From Lucinisca nassula (lineage: Eukaryota; Mollusca; Bivalvia; Lucinida; Lucinidae), in the NCBI GenBank assembly GCA_963580285.1, contig OY757011.1:156973245-157037244 (forward strand): a stretch of DNA of 64,000 nucleotides. The letters are read 5' to 3'. Below are positions 44,185-54,950 of the stretch, piece by piece. The position numbers and the translations under genes were made by a program. The first letter of the stretch is position 1; each line of letters starts with the position of its first letter. The notes beneath the pieces were generated by a model. It had not been told where the DNA came from and ran no database searches. It worked only from the letters and a program-made list of their open reading frames with translations.

Positions 44185-44413
44185 TTAACCCATTTTGTAC
44201 CAGAAACCCCAAAACCGGTACCCTGGCAAACAGTGCAGGCCCAGATCAGACGCCGCAAAATGCGGCGTCTGATCAGGGCCTACACTATTTGCAAAAAGGT
44301 CAGCCGTTTTCCAAATAAAATTTGAAGAAAACACAACCTGACACCCCTAAATTTTGAAATGGACTCGTGCTATTTATAAGGAGGAAGATTCCATTTGGTA
44401 CAAAAAGGGTTAA
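44185..44413 (-). mobile_element. TTAA MITE family 2
   Basis: TTAA both ends, left CCCATTTTGTACCAGAAACC, right tttggtacaaaaaggg. Inner stem gacgccgcaaaatgcggcgt. 60 bp after exon 7. Confidence 0.85.
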
Positions 44414-44621
44414 ATATCAGCAGATATTCAGTATGGTTCTTTTTTCCTTGATATTGTAGTCCAAAATAATACCTGGAGGCAATCATTACTGAAGAAAAAA
44501 GCACAGAAATGCAAGCTTTTGTTGCAGTTCCTGCTTTAAACAACGGGCAGTATAGAGATTAAATTTTCAGACTGCTTGCTTGTTTGACTATTCATCTTCC
44601 TAGATCATCAGGATCAAACCT

Positions 44622-45012
44622 AATGTCTGCCCCCCACCCATCAGGGCTTGGAGAAATACATTGAGTATCGGTAAACAGCTTTGAAGGTCTAAGCCTACCC
44701 AGATAAAGTGATCTGAGTAGGACCGCCCATGTGGGCTTCCACCAATTGGGACTTGGAGAAACAGATTGGGCTTCATGATGCTTCCATGCAGAGCTGAAAC
44801 CGATCGCACATGAGTACTGGTAAACCGCTTAGAAGAAGGTCTAAGCCTGCGCCTGCTCAGGCAAAGTGGTGAGAGTCAGACTGTCGATATATATAAACCC
44901 TATTGGTTTCATAGGGCAGCAGGGATGAAGATGTCATTTCATCTCAATGTCGGGTAAAAGTCCCTCAGAATTAGAAGCAATGTCTCCAAAATGACCTAAA
45001 TAGCGTTGACAA
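44622..45012 (+). mobile_element. Two overlapping SINE-like copies
   Basis: A head fragment (cacccatcagggcttggaga) is followed at ~44740 by a second head (caattgggacttggagaaac) that continues to the tail region at ~45005, where the CGTTAAAC end is lost. Confidence 0.6.
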
Positions 45013-45877
45013 AAAGCTCATGTGCACACTGTTGCCTGGACCAATGGTTTGAATTTGACCAAACTACCACAAATACATCAATTGGAGTGGGGTGGGGGGA
45101 AGTCATTAGATTTTACTGACTTTGACCTCATTTTCAAAGTCACTACATTATAAAGACTGAAAAGATGAACCTTGCGTGCCAACGATTTCATGTATCAATT
45201 AATGGAATTTGACTAAACTTACACAGCTTTATCAATGGAATGGGACAAAGAACTGTTCAGATTTTGGTCACCTTTATCTTACCAGCTTGTCTGTTTTTTA
45301 AAAAAAGCTTTCAAGCTATTGTTGTCACTGTGGTGTCAGCTTTGTTTTATTATCATCCTTGTTGTCGTACCGGAAAAACTTAACCTTGGCTATATCTTCA
45401 TAAAAATTTGACCTAGCTTCATGAAACTTAATACACATACTCACCATCACAAGAGCTTCATAATGACCAAGGGCCATAAATGTATTGTTGATTTTGGCAG
45501 AAATTGAATTATCTCCCATTTTCTTTTCTTTTTCTGAATCATGTTTTTTCCTCTCATTTCAACACTTTTTATAACAGAGCCTTCAATTTTCGCATGAATG
45601 TTTCTTGGGACAAGACTTTCCATTGATACCAAACTTTTTTTATCTGTGACCTTGACCTTTGAACCTTGACCTATATTTTTGAAAAATTAACCCAAAACTT
45701 TAACCTTGACCTTATTTCCAGAAGTATTTGACCTATCTTCATGAAACTTAAGACACATACTCACCATCACAAGAGCTACATTTTATACAAGTTCCATAAT
45801 TCTATCATGCAATTTGACTGAATTATCTTCCTTTTTCTCCTTTAGAAAAAAAAAAAAAAACATTTTTGTCACTCATT

Positions 45878-46468
45878 AGCTCGTCTGTTTTTTGAAAAAA
45901 AACTTTCGAGCTATTGTCATCACTCCGGCGTCTGCGTTGTCGTCCTGCGTCGTTCCAAAAAAACTTAACCTTGGCTATAACTTAAAAAGTATTAGACCTA
46001 GCCTCATGAAACTTCATACACACACTCATCATCACAAGAGCTACATTTTGACCAAGGACCATAACAACATTGTTGATTTTGGCTGAATTATCTCCCCTTT
46101 TCCAATTTTTTTCTGAAACACATTTTTTGCTCTCATTTTTATATCCATTCACAACAGAGCCTTCAAACTTCACATGAATGTTCCTTGGGACAAGACCTTT
46201 TCAGTGATACCACACTTTTTGATCTGTGACCTTGACCTTTGAACTTTGACCTATTTTTCGAAAATTTAACCGAAAACCTTAACCTTGACCATATTTCCAA
46301 AAGTATTTGGCCTACCTTCATGAAACTTCATACACATACTCACCATCACAAGAGCTACATTCCCTACAAGTTTTATAACTCCATCTTGCAATTTGATTTG
46401 ACTTAGAACTTTTGTTTTCTAAAAGAAACTGCAGACGAGCGTTGGCACCCCCTTGCGGTGCTCTTGTT
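45878..46468 (+). mobile_element. Helentron-like element, second family
   Basis: 5' TTAGCTCGTCTGTTTTTTG with complement ctttcgagcta; 3' GCAGACGAGCG, hairpin GGCACCCCCTTGCGGTGC, then TCTTGTT. GCTCGTCTG and CAGACGAGC are subterminal inverted repeats, placed as in the AGCTCACC family although the sequence differs. Confidence 0.65.
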
Positions 46469-46958
46469 TTCATACATGTACCACTTACAATACAGCCTTC
46501 AAACTCCACATTGATACCAATCTTTTTGACTTGTGACCTTAACCTTTGAACTTTGACCTATTTTTCTAAAATTTAAACGAAAACTTTAACCTCGGCCATA
46601 TTTCCTGAAGTATTTGCCATAGCCTCATGAACTTGACACAGATCTGTTTGATCACAAGAGCTACAGTTTTACCAAGTTCCATAACTCTGTCTTACAATTT
46701 TACTGATCTATCTCCCATTGTGACATATGAAAAAAAGCTTGGTTCAAGAAAACATTTTGGTCTCTCATTTTAATACCACACAAAATATATGCCGCTTTCA
46801 AACTTCACATGTAATCCTTGGGACAAGACCTTTACATTGCTATCAAACTTTGTGATCTGTGACCTTGACCTTTGAACTTTGACCTATTTTTCAAACATCT
46901 AACACAAACTTTAACTTTGGTCATATTTCCCAAAGTATTTGGTCCAGCCTCATGAAAC

Positions 46959-47171
46959 TTAACCCTTATCTTGCTGTTCACGACAACCTCTATCTTTGGA
47001 AACAGTGTAGATCCAGATCAGGTGGCTTCTGAAGAAGACATCTGATCAGGATCTTCACTGTTTGGCATTTAGTTTATGAATTTGTAGCAATAAATTACAT
47101 CAAGCAATTTGATTGGTTGATAGATAGAAATGGGTGTGGCTTTAATGAATATTCAGCAAGATAAGGGTTAA
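46959..47171 (+). mobile_element. TTAA MITE family 1 with clean empty site
   Basis: TTAA both ends. The flanks catgaaact and tactcatttgtatc rejoin around one TTAA to the sequence expected from neighbouring repeat units, so the duplication is exactly 4 bp. Confidence 0.87.
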
Positions 47172-47414
47172 TACTCATTTGTATCATCACAAGAACTACA
47201 TCTGACCCAGTTCCATTTGACCGATTTATCTCCCTTTGTGACATACGAAAAAAAAACAACAGAGGAGCATGGCACCCACTTGCAGTGCTTTTGTTTTCAA
47301 GGTCACATTGGCACTTTCAAACACAAATTCTGACCAAAATAAAAGCTTGTGTGCACTTTATCTCTTGAACCAATGGCACAAATTGATTGTAAAAATGAGC
47401 CTTGTCTCAGGGGT

Positions 47415-47660
47415 ATATGAGCCCCGCCAAGCGATTTTGTGTCTTCAAGCATTCCGTCATGACAAATTTTAACTGTGCATGCCCAGCCATTTAGAGGGGC
47501 CAGGGATATGGCTTTCTGTCTGAAGGTTCCTCTTGATTCACAGCTTCTATGAGCGAGCAGCCAAGGTTCTGGCGAGACTGCGCGAATGCGCAGGCTCGCC
47601 TGAACCTTCGCTGCTCGCATAGGCGATAAGTACAAAAATCGCTTGACGGGGCCCATGTCA
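47415..47660 (-). mobile_element. Hairpin MITE with GCCCCGTCAAGCG termini, adjacent to exon 8
   Basis: Left atatgagccccgccaagcga, right aatcgcttgacggggcccat, hairpin ggttctggcgagactgcgcg / cgcaggctcgcctgaacct. It ends about 40 bp upstream of exon 8. Confidence 0.72.
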
Positions 47661-47700
47661 AAATGCATCAGCTTACAGTTCAGTTTTGCACATATTTCAG

Positions 47701-47894
47701 TCGCTAGCCAACATGGAGGAGTTCCGCAACCTTGATAGAGATATTGAGGGATCTGCAAAGCGCTGGAAGAAGTTTGTTGAAAGCGAGTGCCCAGAGAAAG
47801 AGAAGTTCCCGCAGGAGTGGAAGAACAAGACATCTCTGCAGAAACTGTGCATGATGAGAGCTCTCAGACCTGACAGAATGACATATGCTCTAAA
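47701..47894 (+). CDS. DNAH9-like: Dynein heavy chain exon 8 (AAA6)
   Basis: The exon is 194 nt, entering in phase 0 and leaving in phase 2 (its last two bases aa plus g of exon 9 make a lysine codon). It runs from [18 protein letters not shown] to [11 protein letters not shown]. The acceptor is catatttcag and the donor gtaaga. The motifs [19 protein letters not shown] and [14 protein letters not shown] are strongly conserved in axonemal chains. The exon is sandwiched by mobile DNA: a hairpin MITE ends ~40 bp upstream and a hAT-like element begins 16 bp after its end. Confidence 0.97.
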
Positions 47895-47910
47895 GTAAGA
47901 AGAGTATTAC

Positions 47911-48302
47911 CTAAGGCCGACACGATTAATTGCATAATCGATTAATTAATCGATAAATTTCACCAAAATGATTATCATTTCTGATTTGCTTTTAATTGAT
48001 TACTTGATAGGTACAATTTACTAGCCAAAGTTATGGCTAAAATAGCTGGATGAATGGCAAACAGTGCAGACCCTGATGAGATGCCGCATTATGCTGCGTC
48101 TCATCTGGGTCTACACTGTTTGCTCAGGCCTGTCTGTTCAAATATACATAATGTGAAGTGCAACATATGGTAAGAGTCATGCTCAGACAGAAAGCCAGAC
48201 AGGTAAAATAATGACAAAAACCTTAGCGATTACTAATCGATTATCGATCACAATGACAGGACTGATAATCGATTATATTTTCAGCTCCGATTAGCCAGCC
48301 CT
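47911..48302. mobile_element. hAT-like nonautonomous element carrying a core-1 palindrome
   Basis: Ends ctaaggccgacacgattaat and ccgattagccagccct (hAT-type AGGGCTGGC on the complement), with a 7/8 match of the flanking octamers AGTATTAC / AGTCTTAC. Subterminal ATCGATTA repeats lie on both sides. The middle (48036-48165) is the 'agctggatgaatggcaaac' core-1 repeat. It begins 16 bp after the end of exon 8. Confidence 0.65.
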
Positions 48303-48344
48303 AGTCTTACTTGTAGCCCCAGATAATCAAAGCACTGAGAGCGC

Positions 48345-48960
48345 TTGCTGGTTGATTGTCATTTGAGTGGGAAAATGGGCCTGATAGGGGACTTAGAATG
48401 TTTCATTTAACCCTTATATTCCAGGGGCCAGTTGTTCAAAGCATCGTTATCTTAACGAGCTCGTTAGTGGCCATATTGTTAAATGTTCTAGCAAGTTTAA
48501 TATTCAAAATTTTGCTATTTTTGCTGAAAAAAATGTGAGCAGCTTTTGCGAATGCAAAAGCTGCTCACATTTTTTTTCAGCAAAAATATTAGCATATTTG
48601 TCATAATTAATGATCAAAGTTTTAACGATATGTTAACTAACAACGTCGTTAGTTTGGAACAACTGGCCCCAGTATTATAAGCAGTCAGTGTAGACCCAGA
48701 TCAGACACCTCAGAATATGGCGTCTGATCTGGGTCTACACTGTTTGCCAGCCCCAACACATGATTCCAGCCCAGATTCTGCAGATAACCATTTAACGCAA
48801 ACAGGCTGACCTCACGGCAATAAAATTCTATAAATAAGCTACATGGATTTTCTACAAATCAGTGATGTAGTCAAGTTGACTCCAGCACTAATAGAGGTTT
48901 TGTCCTTACAACTTTGGGTCAGTTGATAAACTATCGAACCAAGAAGTATTGAGAGTAATA
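48345..48960 (+). repeat. Dispersed core-1 repeat interrupted by a Harbinger-like MITE
   Basis: Outer parts match 3965-4400. 48425-48669 is foreign. The core-1 palindrome (gatcagacacctcagaatat / ggcgtctgatctgggtcta) follows the insertion. Confidence 0.65.
48425..48669 (+). mobile_element. Harbinger-like MITE
   Basis: 245 bp, GGGCCAGTTGTTCAAAGC to ggaacaactggccc, CAG on both sides (48422-48424, 48670-48672). Hairpin gagcagcttttgcgaatgc with a perfect complement. Confidence 0.85.
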
Positions 48961-49132
48961 TTAATATATTTTACCTTATTTCTCGTCATACTAACATGTG
49001 GTTACTTGTCAGAATTTTCTGAATGAGGTAAATTTACCAAGTATCCACAGTATAATTGTGATGGAAAAATAAGAAAATTCATCTCAGAATTATCCTCAGT
49101 ACCATAGGTATTCAGACACACAGACCTGAGCA

Positions 49133-49372
49133 ACATTACAAAAACACACCTATACAAATACATTGTAACCTTAATCACCGAAAAAATGAAAATTTTAACA
49201 TGAAAAATTGTGATATTTTACTTATTTCTGCTCAAAATATAGATTGTAGTAGCCACAATCTATATTTTAGAGCAGAAATATGAAAATAATGTATACTCCT
49301 GTAAACCCCAGTTTTACCATATGAAAGTGGGGTTCAAGGGGGTCAAAGATATATAGGCGTGTTTTGGTGATG
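49133..49372 (+). mobile_element. CATTACG-terminus MITE, core-2 eroded
   Basis: Termini cattacaaaaacacacctat and ataggcgtgttttggtgatg. The palindrome is reduced to agattgtagtagccacaatc. Confidence 0.65.
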
Positions 49373-49657
49373 AACAGTGTGGACCTGGATGAGATGCCTT
49401 GGAATGTTGCATTTCATTGGGGTTTACATTGGTTGCCACTCATCCAGCTAGTTTGCAACAAAACATCTGACAGTAAATTATACTTATTCATGGTTTAAAA
49501 TAAGTATGGGGAAAATACGGTACACCTTATATGGAGCTATGGTCTTACCATTAAAATAGTGTGTTTTAACTTTTGTCAATAAATTGTATCTGCAATTCTT
49601 GCATGAGACATTCCCAGCTACTTTCTCTATAATGCCCTAGAAGTTGATACTAATCTG

Positions 49658-49837
49658 GGTCCATTTGTTTAAGGCATAGTTAGCTTAACTAGCATGTTAG
49701 TGGTCAAAATGTTAAATGTTCTAGTAAATGCAATATCTAATACTCTGGAATTTGTGCAAAAAAATGTGAGCAGCTTTTGCATTTGTAAAAATATTAGTAT
49801 ATTTGTCTTATTAAATGATGAAAGTATTAACGGTATA
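49658..49837 (+). mobile_element. Harbinger-like MITE, 3'-truncated
   Basis: tgtttaaggcatagttagct, gtggtcaaaatgttaaatgt and gagcagcttttgcatttg match the left two thirds of the family. A TTAA family 2 copy follows. Confidence 0.5.
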
Positions 49838-50023
49838 TTAACCCATTGTATGCGGGAAACTCCTAAAGGGATACCTTGGCAAACAGTGCAGGCCCAGATC
49901 AGAAGCTGCAGAAGCAGCGTTTGATCAGGGCCTGCACCATTTGCTTACAGAATTTTCTGTCAAAAGTAGAATAAAAACGAAAAAATAGACCTGACACCCC
50001 TTATATGAAAAATGGACTTATCT
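49838..50023 (+). mobile_element. TTAA MITE family 2 relative (empty-site reference)
   Basis: TTAACCCATTGTATGCGGGA, core cagtgcaggcccagatcag, then cagaattttctgtcaaaagt and tagaataaaaacgaaaaaat. The last parts are uninterrupted here but split at 5139/6740. The right end is eroded. Confidence 0.65.
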
Positions 50024-50244
50024 CATCCATGGTTTCAACCAGAACATGGACTGGCACAAGTTAGTTTCGGGCTACCTAACCACTCTTCAGCTCATAGGTT
50101 AAATTGTACTAAATGGAATCTTCCTCCTTATACGCAGCAGTTCAGTTCGAAATTTAAGGGTTTAATGTTTAGTTTTTTTTAGAAATATATTCTATAGAAA
50201 ATGGTTGAACTTTCTGAAAAGTGTGAAGAGGCTGATAAGACTAT

Positions 50245-50399
50245 AAGAATCTAATATGGGGTTCTGTTGTAGATGAGCGTTTCCAACCCTCGGGATGACC
50301 GTGCTGAGCGGAACCGAGGCTACGCCGAGGTTCCGCTCAGCACGGTCATCCCGAGGGTTGGAAACGCTCATCTACAACAGAATCCCATATTGGATTCTT
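50245..50399. repeat. Long near-perfect palindrome
   Basis: Two arms of about 70 bp (from aagaatctaatatgg to gctgagcggaacc, and back) with two or three mismatches around a 12-13-base loop gaggctacgccga. The GC content is higher than in the surroundings. Confidence 0.9.
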
Positions 50400-50674
50400 T
50401 TTCTTGCACAACACCTCCGGTTAGTTTTGACAGCTCGCCTTTGTATATTGTTTACAAAATAAAAGTAGTGCGGAAGTAGTTCCGACAGTTGAATAGAATT
50501 GAAGCGCATTTATGTTAGTTGCCTGGGTTGGATCATCAGGGTCAGAACATAAATTTCTATCCCAGGGTAAAATCACGTATTTCCTTGTCTGGTGTGCAAG
50601 AAACCATGTTCTATGGCATCTGATCTAGGCCTGCACTGTTTGCCAATGACCCATTCTGGGGTTTACCAATAGAA

Positions 50675-51345
50675 TAGCCAGTTTGGCCATTCAAGGAGTT
50701 ATGGCCCTTTATTCTTCAAATAATGCTGAAATTAGCTGTTTTCAGACTCTACAGTCTGTATTTACCTACCGATTTCCAACAAACTTGATACATGGCTTTG
50801 CATCCATGACATCTCAAGACGAGTTCAATCATTGTCAAAATCCGACAGCTATCATGGGAGTTTAGGTCCTTTGTTCTTCAAATAATGCTGAAATTAGCCA
50901 TTTCTGGACTTTACAGTCTGTGTTTACCTACTGATTTCTACCAAATTTGGTACATGGCTTAGCATATATGAGACCTCGCATGTGTTAGACCATCATAAAA
51001 ATTTGACCTCTTTCACAGTCACAGCCCTTTATTTTTCAAATAATGCTGAAATTAGCTGTTTCCCGACTCTACAGTCTTAATATATGTCTTTGTATCTATG
51101 AGACCTCGCATGTGTTGATCATCGTCAAAATCCAACGCATATCATGGGTGTTATGGCCCTTTGTTCTACAAATAATGCTGAAATTAGCCGTTTCCAAACT
51201 GTGTTTACCTATCGATTGCCACCAAACTTAATACATGGCTTTGCATCCATGAGCCCTCGCACGAATTTGATCATTGTCAAAATTGAATGTGTATCACAGG
51301 AGTTATGGCCCTTTGTTCATTAAATTTTATACATGTTCCTCATTT
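50675..51345 (+). repeat. Tandem repeat, ~150-180-bp units
   Basis: Phrases atggccctttgttcttcaaa, aataatgctgaaattagc and tgcatccatgagacctcgca recur three to four times. It may be the core of another Helentron-like element; no ends were confirmed. Confidence 0.65.
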
Positions 51346-51441
51346 GCTCAAAATGCTAGATTGTTTATTGTCACTGGCTCATGGGGGTGAGTGGGTGGGG
51401 GGTGGGTATTTAGTCCTTGTGCAGTGACAGATCAATCTAGT

Positions 51442-51654
51442 TTAACCCTTATCTTGCTGTTCACGACAACCCCTATCTTTGCAAACAGTGTAGATCCAGA
51501 TCAGATGGCTTCTGAAGAAGCCATCTGATCAGGATCTACACTGTTTGGCATTCAGTTTATGAATTTGTAGCAGTAAATTACATCAAGTAACTTGATTGGT
51601 TGATAGACAGCAATGGGTGTGGCTTAAATGAATATTCAGCAAGATAAGCGTTAA
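51442..51654 (+). mobile_element. TTAA MITE family 1
   Basis: TTAA both ends, left CCCTTATCTTGCTGTTCACG, core inner stem gatggcttctgaagaagcca. Confidence 0.86.
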
Positions 51655-51730
51655 CAAGAAATAGGGAGAATTGTGGCTTAATTATCCTTGTTACTTGTCC
51701 TTATCTGGAGCTGTCAAAATGAGCAGGTAC

Positions 51731-52056
51731 TTAACCCTTTTTGTACCAGATGGAATCTTCCTCCTTATATATAGCAGCAGTCCATTTAAAAATTTAGGGG
51801 TGTCAGGTTGTGTTATCATTAAAAACTACATGTACATCGGAATTGACTGAAAATTTTGCTAACAATGTAGGCCCAGATCAGACGCCACGTTCTGTAGATC
51901 AGACGCCACATCTTATCAGGGCCTACACTGTTTGCAAAAAGTTCAGCCATTTTCCAAATCAATTTTGAAGAAAACACAACCTGACACCCCTAAATTTTGA
52001 ATTGGACTCCTACTATATATAAGGAGGAAGATTCCATTTGGTACAAAAAGGGTTAA
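51731..52056. mobile_element. TTAA MITE family 2, symmetric 326-bp form
   Basis: Both ends carry the same terminus (CCCTTTTTGTACCAGATGG and its complement). The arms gatggaatcttcctcctta / aaggaggaagattccattt are complementary for ~100 bp. The core is duplicated in part (cagacgccacgttctgtaga then cagacgccacatc). A snapback formed from two copies of one half. Confidence 0.82.
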
Positions 52057-52184
52057 CATGTAATGCATATGCAAAGGATAAAGTCTCTGGCAAGCTTGTG
52101 CATAAGTGCAATCTCACCTGCACCATTACTGCTTGCAGACATGTGGAGGAGACCTTGAAGTAGCTCGGTGCAAGTAGACATGCT

Positions 52185-52411
52185 TTAACCCTTTTTGTAC
52201 CAAATGGAATCTTCCTCGTTATATAGCAGGAGTCCATTTCAAAATTTAGGGGTGTCAGGTTGTGTTTTCTTCAAAATTTGTTTGGAAAATGACTGAGCTT
52301 TTAGCAAACAGTGGAGGCCCTGATCAGATGCCGCATTCTGCGGCATCTGATCTGGGTCTGCTCTGTTTGCCAGGGTACCCGTTTTGAGGTTTCCAGTACT
52401 AAATGGATTAA
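52185..52411 (+). mobile_element. TTAA MITE family 2
   Basis: TTAA both ends, left CCCTTTTTGTACCAAATGG, right tccagtactaaatgga. Inner stem gatgccgcattctgcggcat. It lies ~100 bp upstream of exon 9. Confidence 0.85.
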
Positions 52412-52508
52412 ATCCTATTTGGCTGAGGGTATGCATTTGAAGAATATAAAGTGGAGAAAGCTTAGTACCCTCCTCTCATGTGTTAACTAAAATTTTTTTT
52501 ATTTACAG

Positions 52509-52785
52509 GTTATTTATTGAAGAGAAGCTTGGCAATAAATATGTTGAGGGACGTGCTGTTGAGTTTGCTAAATCATTTGAGGAGTCTGGCCCTGATACTC
52601 CAGTGTTCTTCATTCTTTCCCCTGGTGTTGATCCCCTCAAGGATGTGGAGGCCCTAGGAAAGAAACTGAACTTCACCACAGACAAAAAGAACTTCCACAA
52701 TGTTTCTCTTGGTCAAGGTCAAGAGGTTGTTGCTGAACAAAAGATGGCACTGGCATCGAAAGAAGGTCATTGGGTTGTGTTACAG
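52509..52785 (+). CDS. DNAH9-like: Dynein heavy chain exon 9 (AAA6 core)
   Basis: The exon is 277 nt, entering in phase 2 (its first base completes the lysine begun in exon 8) and leaving in phase 0. It runs from [19 protein letters not shown] to KEGHWVVLQ. It contains [20 protein letters not shown], the AAA6 signature around a degenerate nucleotide pocket, and [13 protein letters not shown]. The acceptor is atttacag and the donor gtatca. The ATG at 52480 is upstream of the acceptor, so it is not a start. Confidence 0.97.
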
Positions 52786-52879
52786 GTATCATGCTTTAAC
52801 CTTTACCGATCTCTAAGCTATTTCAGCAGCTGTCAAATTCATAATATTTTTCTTATTTTTCCCGGAAAACAGGACTTGA

Positions 52880-52923
52880 AATTTCATGCAAATTGTCTCA
52901 CATGGAGACAATTTGCATGAAAT
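52880..52923. repeat. Perfect short palindrome
   Basis: atttcatgcaaattgtctc and gagacaatttgcatgaaat are exact complements around a short loop, 95 bp after exon 9. Confidence 0.8.
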
Positions 52924-53039
52924 GCCAAATCCTGTTGTGTGTTAAAAATAAGTAATATTTCAAAATGTCGTTGGCTGAAAAAATTAGATAATATATTGTT
53001 AAAACTTTGATCAGGTATCATATTTTTGTTGAAACTATT

Positions 53040-54197
53040 TTAGTAACTTTTGCAAGAAATAGCAAGGATCTGCTCCAAGGAACAAGATGGTCACACGGGC
53101 TAGAAATAGAAAAACATTTGAATGAGAACTCCTTCAATACCATTCAAACTTTACAGGAAGTGACTCTGTAACATATTAGTTCCAATGAACAAGATGGCTA
53201 CCAAAGCTATAAATAGAAAAATCAGTAAATTACAACTCCTATATGTTATTTGCAGCTAAGATTGGCAGGGTGGGGCAGTTCATGTGTTGTCAGTATATGT
53301 CAAATTTGCTGATTCCTCAGGAAGATTGGGTAAAGTGCCATTTGCATGCTTTTGGAAGCAGACCAAATTGCCATATACACCACAGCTTTGATTGTGCTAC
53401 AGTCGAGTTCACATAATCGGGTGCCTTAGTTTGCCTTTTTGTTAGTAGAATATTCCAAAGGCAGGTGCAAATGCTAGCTCTGCCCAGCCAGTCTTAGCTG
53501 CTTCTACCCTTGGGTCAGTTTTGTTCAAACTTCACAGGATGTTTCCTTGTAAATTCTTTACCAAAATACTTGAAATTATTCTGCTCCAATGAACAAGAAG
53601 GCCACCAGAGCTAAAAATATAAGCCGAGGTAATTCTCTATCAAAACAGATAACATTACGAAAACACGCCTGTTCAAATATATTGGTAAAATTTTACCACC
53701 AAAAAATAATTTTTCAGAAAAAAATCCTGATATTTTTCATATTTCTGCTAAAAATAGATTGTTGGTACACGTTAGAACGGCCTCATCGAGGCCGTTCTAA
53801 CGAGTACCCACAATCTATATTTTATAGCAGAAATAGGAAAAATAAAGTTAACCCCTGCAAACCCCAGTTTTACTATATAAAAGTGGGGTTCGAGGGGGGT
53901 CAAAATTATATAGGCATGTTTTTGTGATGAAACAGTTCAACTCCAATGAATAAGATAGCCACCAGAGCTAAACATAAAAAAGATAAATGAATGGCAACTC
54001 CTGATTCCTTAGGCAAATTTCATTAAAACTTCTCTGGAATGCTGCGTGGCTGACTCTCTACCAATAAAGCTAAAAGGGTTCAGCATCATTGAACATTATT
54101 GTTGTCCGGGCTGAATATAGAAATCTTTTAAGCTAGTGACCTAAATTAGTGACACATCTTGAGCTCAGGTGAGCCTCCAGGGCCATCATGGCTCTCT
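53040..54197 (+). repeat. Repeat DNA ending in a Helentron-type 3' terminus
   Basis: Phrases tccaatgaacaagatggcta and accaaagctataaatagaaa recur. It ends with ttgagctcaggtgagcctcc and hairpin agggccatcatggctct, then cttga. The CATTACG MITE at 53653 is inserted within. The 5' end was not located. Confidence 0.5.
53653..53929 (+). mobile_element. CATTACG-terminus MITE with core-2 palindrome
   Basis: Termini cattacgaaaacacgcctg and aggcatgtttttgtgatg. Core-2 variant gttagaacggcctc / gaggccgttctaac: the C/G swap relative to other copies is matched on the opposite arm. Confidence 0.78.
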
Positions 54198-54577
54198 TGA
54201 CGTCGCCCATGCTCTATTAAGCATGGTGCTGTATAGGAGTCCAGTTTTCTATTCATCCATTTGTCAAGCCATCAACATCCATGTTTAACCGTGAGCTGCA
54301 TTACATGGTTCACTGAATTTGTAAACTATTACTACCACCCTAATGGTCAAGGTCATTTCTCCAACACTATAAGAGCTTCATCAATGATACTTGGTACAAA
54401 TTTGTATCTAGGGATGGTGACTGTAATGTAAGCATCCATTTTATGACCTTGACCTACCTTTCACGGTTCGCTGACTTTGTGAAATATTGTGTCAATCCTA
54501 GTGTTCATCCTAATGTTCATATCAGGTCCATTGCTCAAGAACTATAAGAGCTGTAATTTAGCCAGTTTGACTAAATA

Positions 54578-54783
54578 CAGTAAAATTCCTATATTAAGAC
54601 CACCTTTAGGACTGTTCAGAAGTGGTCTTTAAGACCACTTTTGAACAGTCCCAAAGGTGGTCCCTGACCAGAGGACATTGTGTGCAGAAAGCATGAATAA
54701 AGAATAACAGCACCCTTCTAAATAAGCTTTCGAAAGAAGAATTAGTCTTAAATTAAGGTGGTCTTAATAGCGGAATTTTACTG
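54578..54783 (+). mobile_element. Pogo-like MITE, intact 206-bp copy
   Basis: CAGTAAAATTCCTATATTA to aatagcggaattttactg with TA on both sides. Internal hairpin aagaccacttttgaacagtc and its complement. 168 bp upstream of exon 10. Confidence 0.83.
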
Positions 54784-54950
54784 TATGTGGTATAAAAATA
54801 AGTCTGCATTGTGACCAGTGAAGACCTACATAAGCCTGCCAAGCCTTACAGTCTGATCATAGCCTTCACTGACCACATGTGGAGACAGTCTAGAATGAGT
54901 AAATGCAGAGGCTGGCCATAATCAACCCCACCTAATGCAATATCTTACAG

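Larger units (their letters stand above)
45015..47300 (+). repeat. Tandem-type repeat DNA with 'gaccttgacctttgaactttg' units
   Basis: Units of roughly 280-340 bp contain ttcatgaaacttaatacaca, catcacaagagctacatt and gtgaccttgacctttgaact. At least two 3' ends of Helentron type occur inside (46430-46468 and 47258-47296, ggcaccc.cttgc.gtgct then cttgtt). Confidence 0.65.

Noticed and set aside
47303..47833. 176-codon open frame on the minus strand
   Set aside because: It overlaps dynein exon 8 in antisense and a hairpin MITE; chance frame.
52480..52508. Internal translation start at the ATG at 52480
   Set aside because: It lies upstream of a good acceptor (atttacag) and the phase-2 junction with exon 8 restores the conserved frame.
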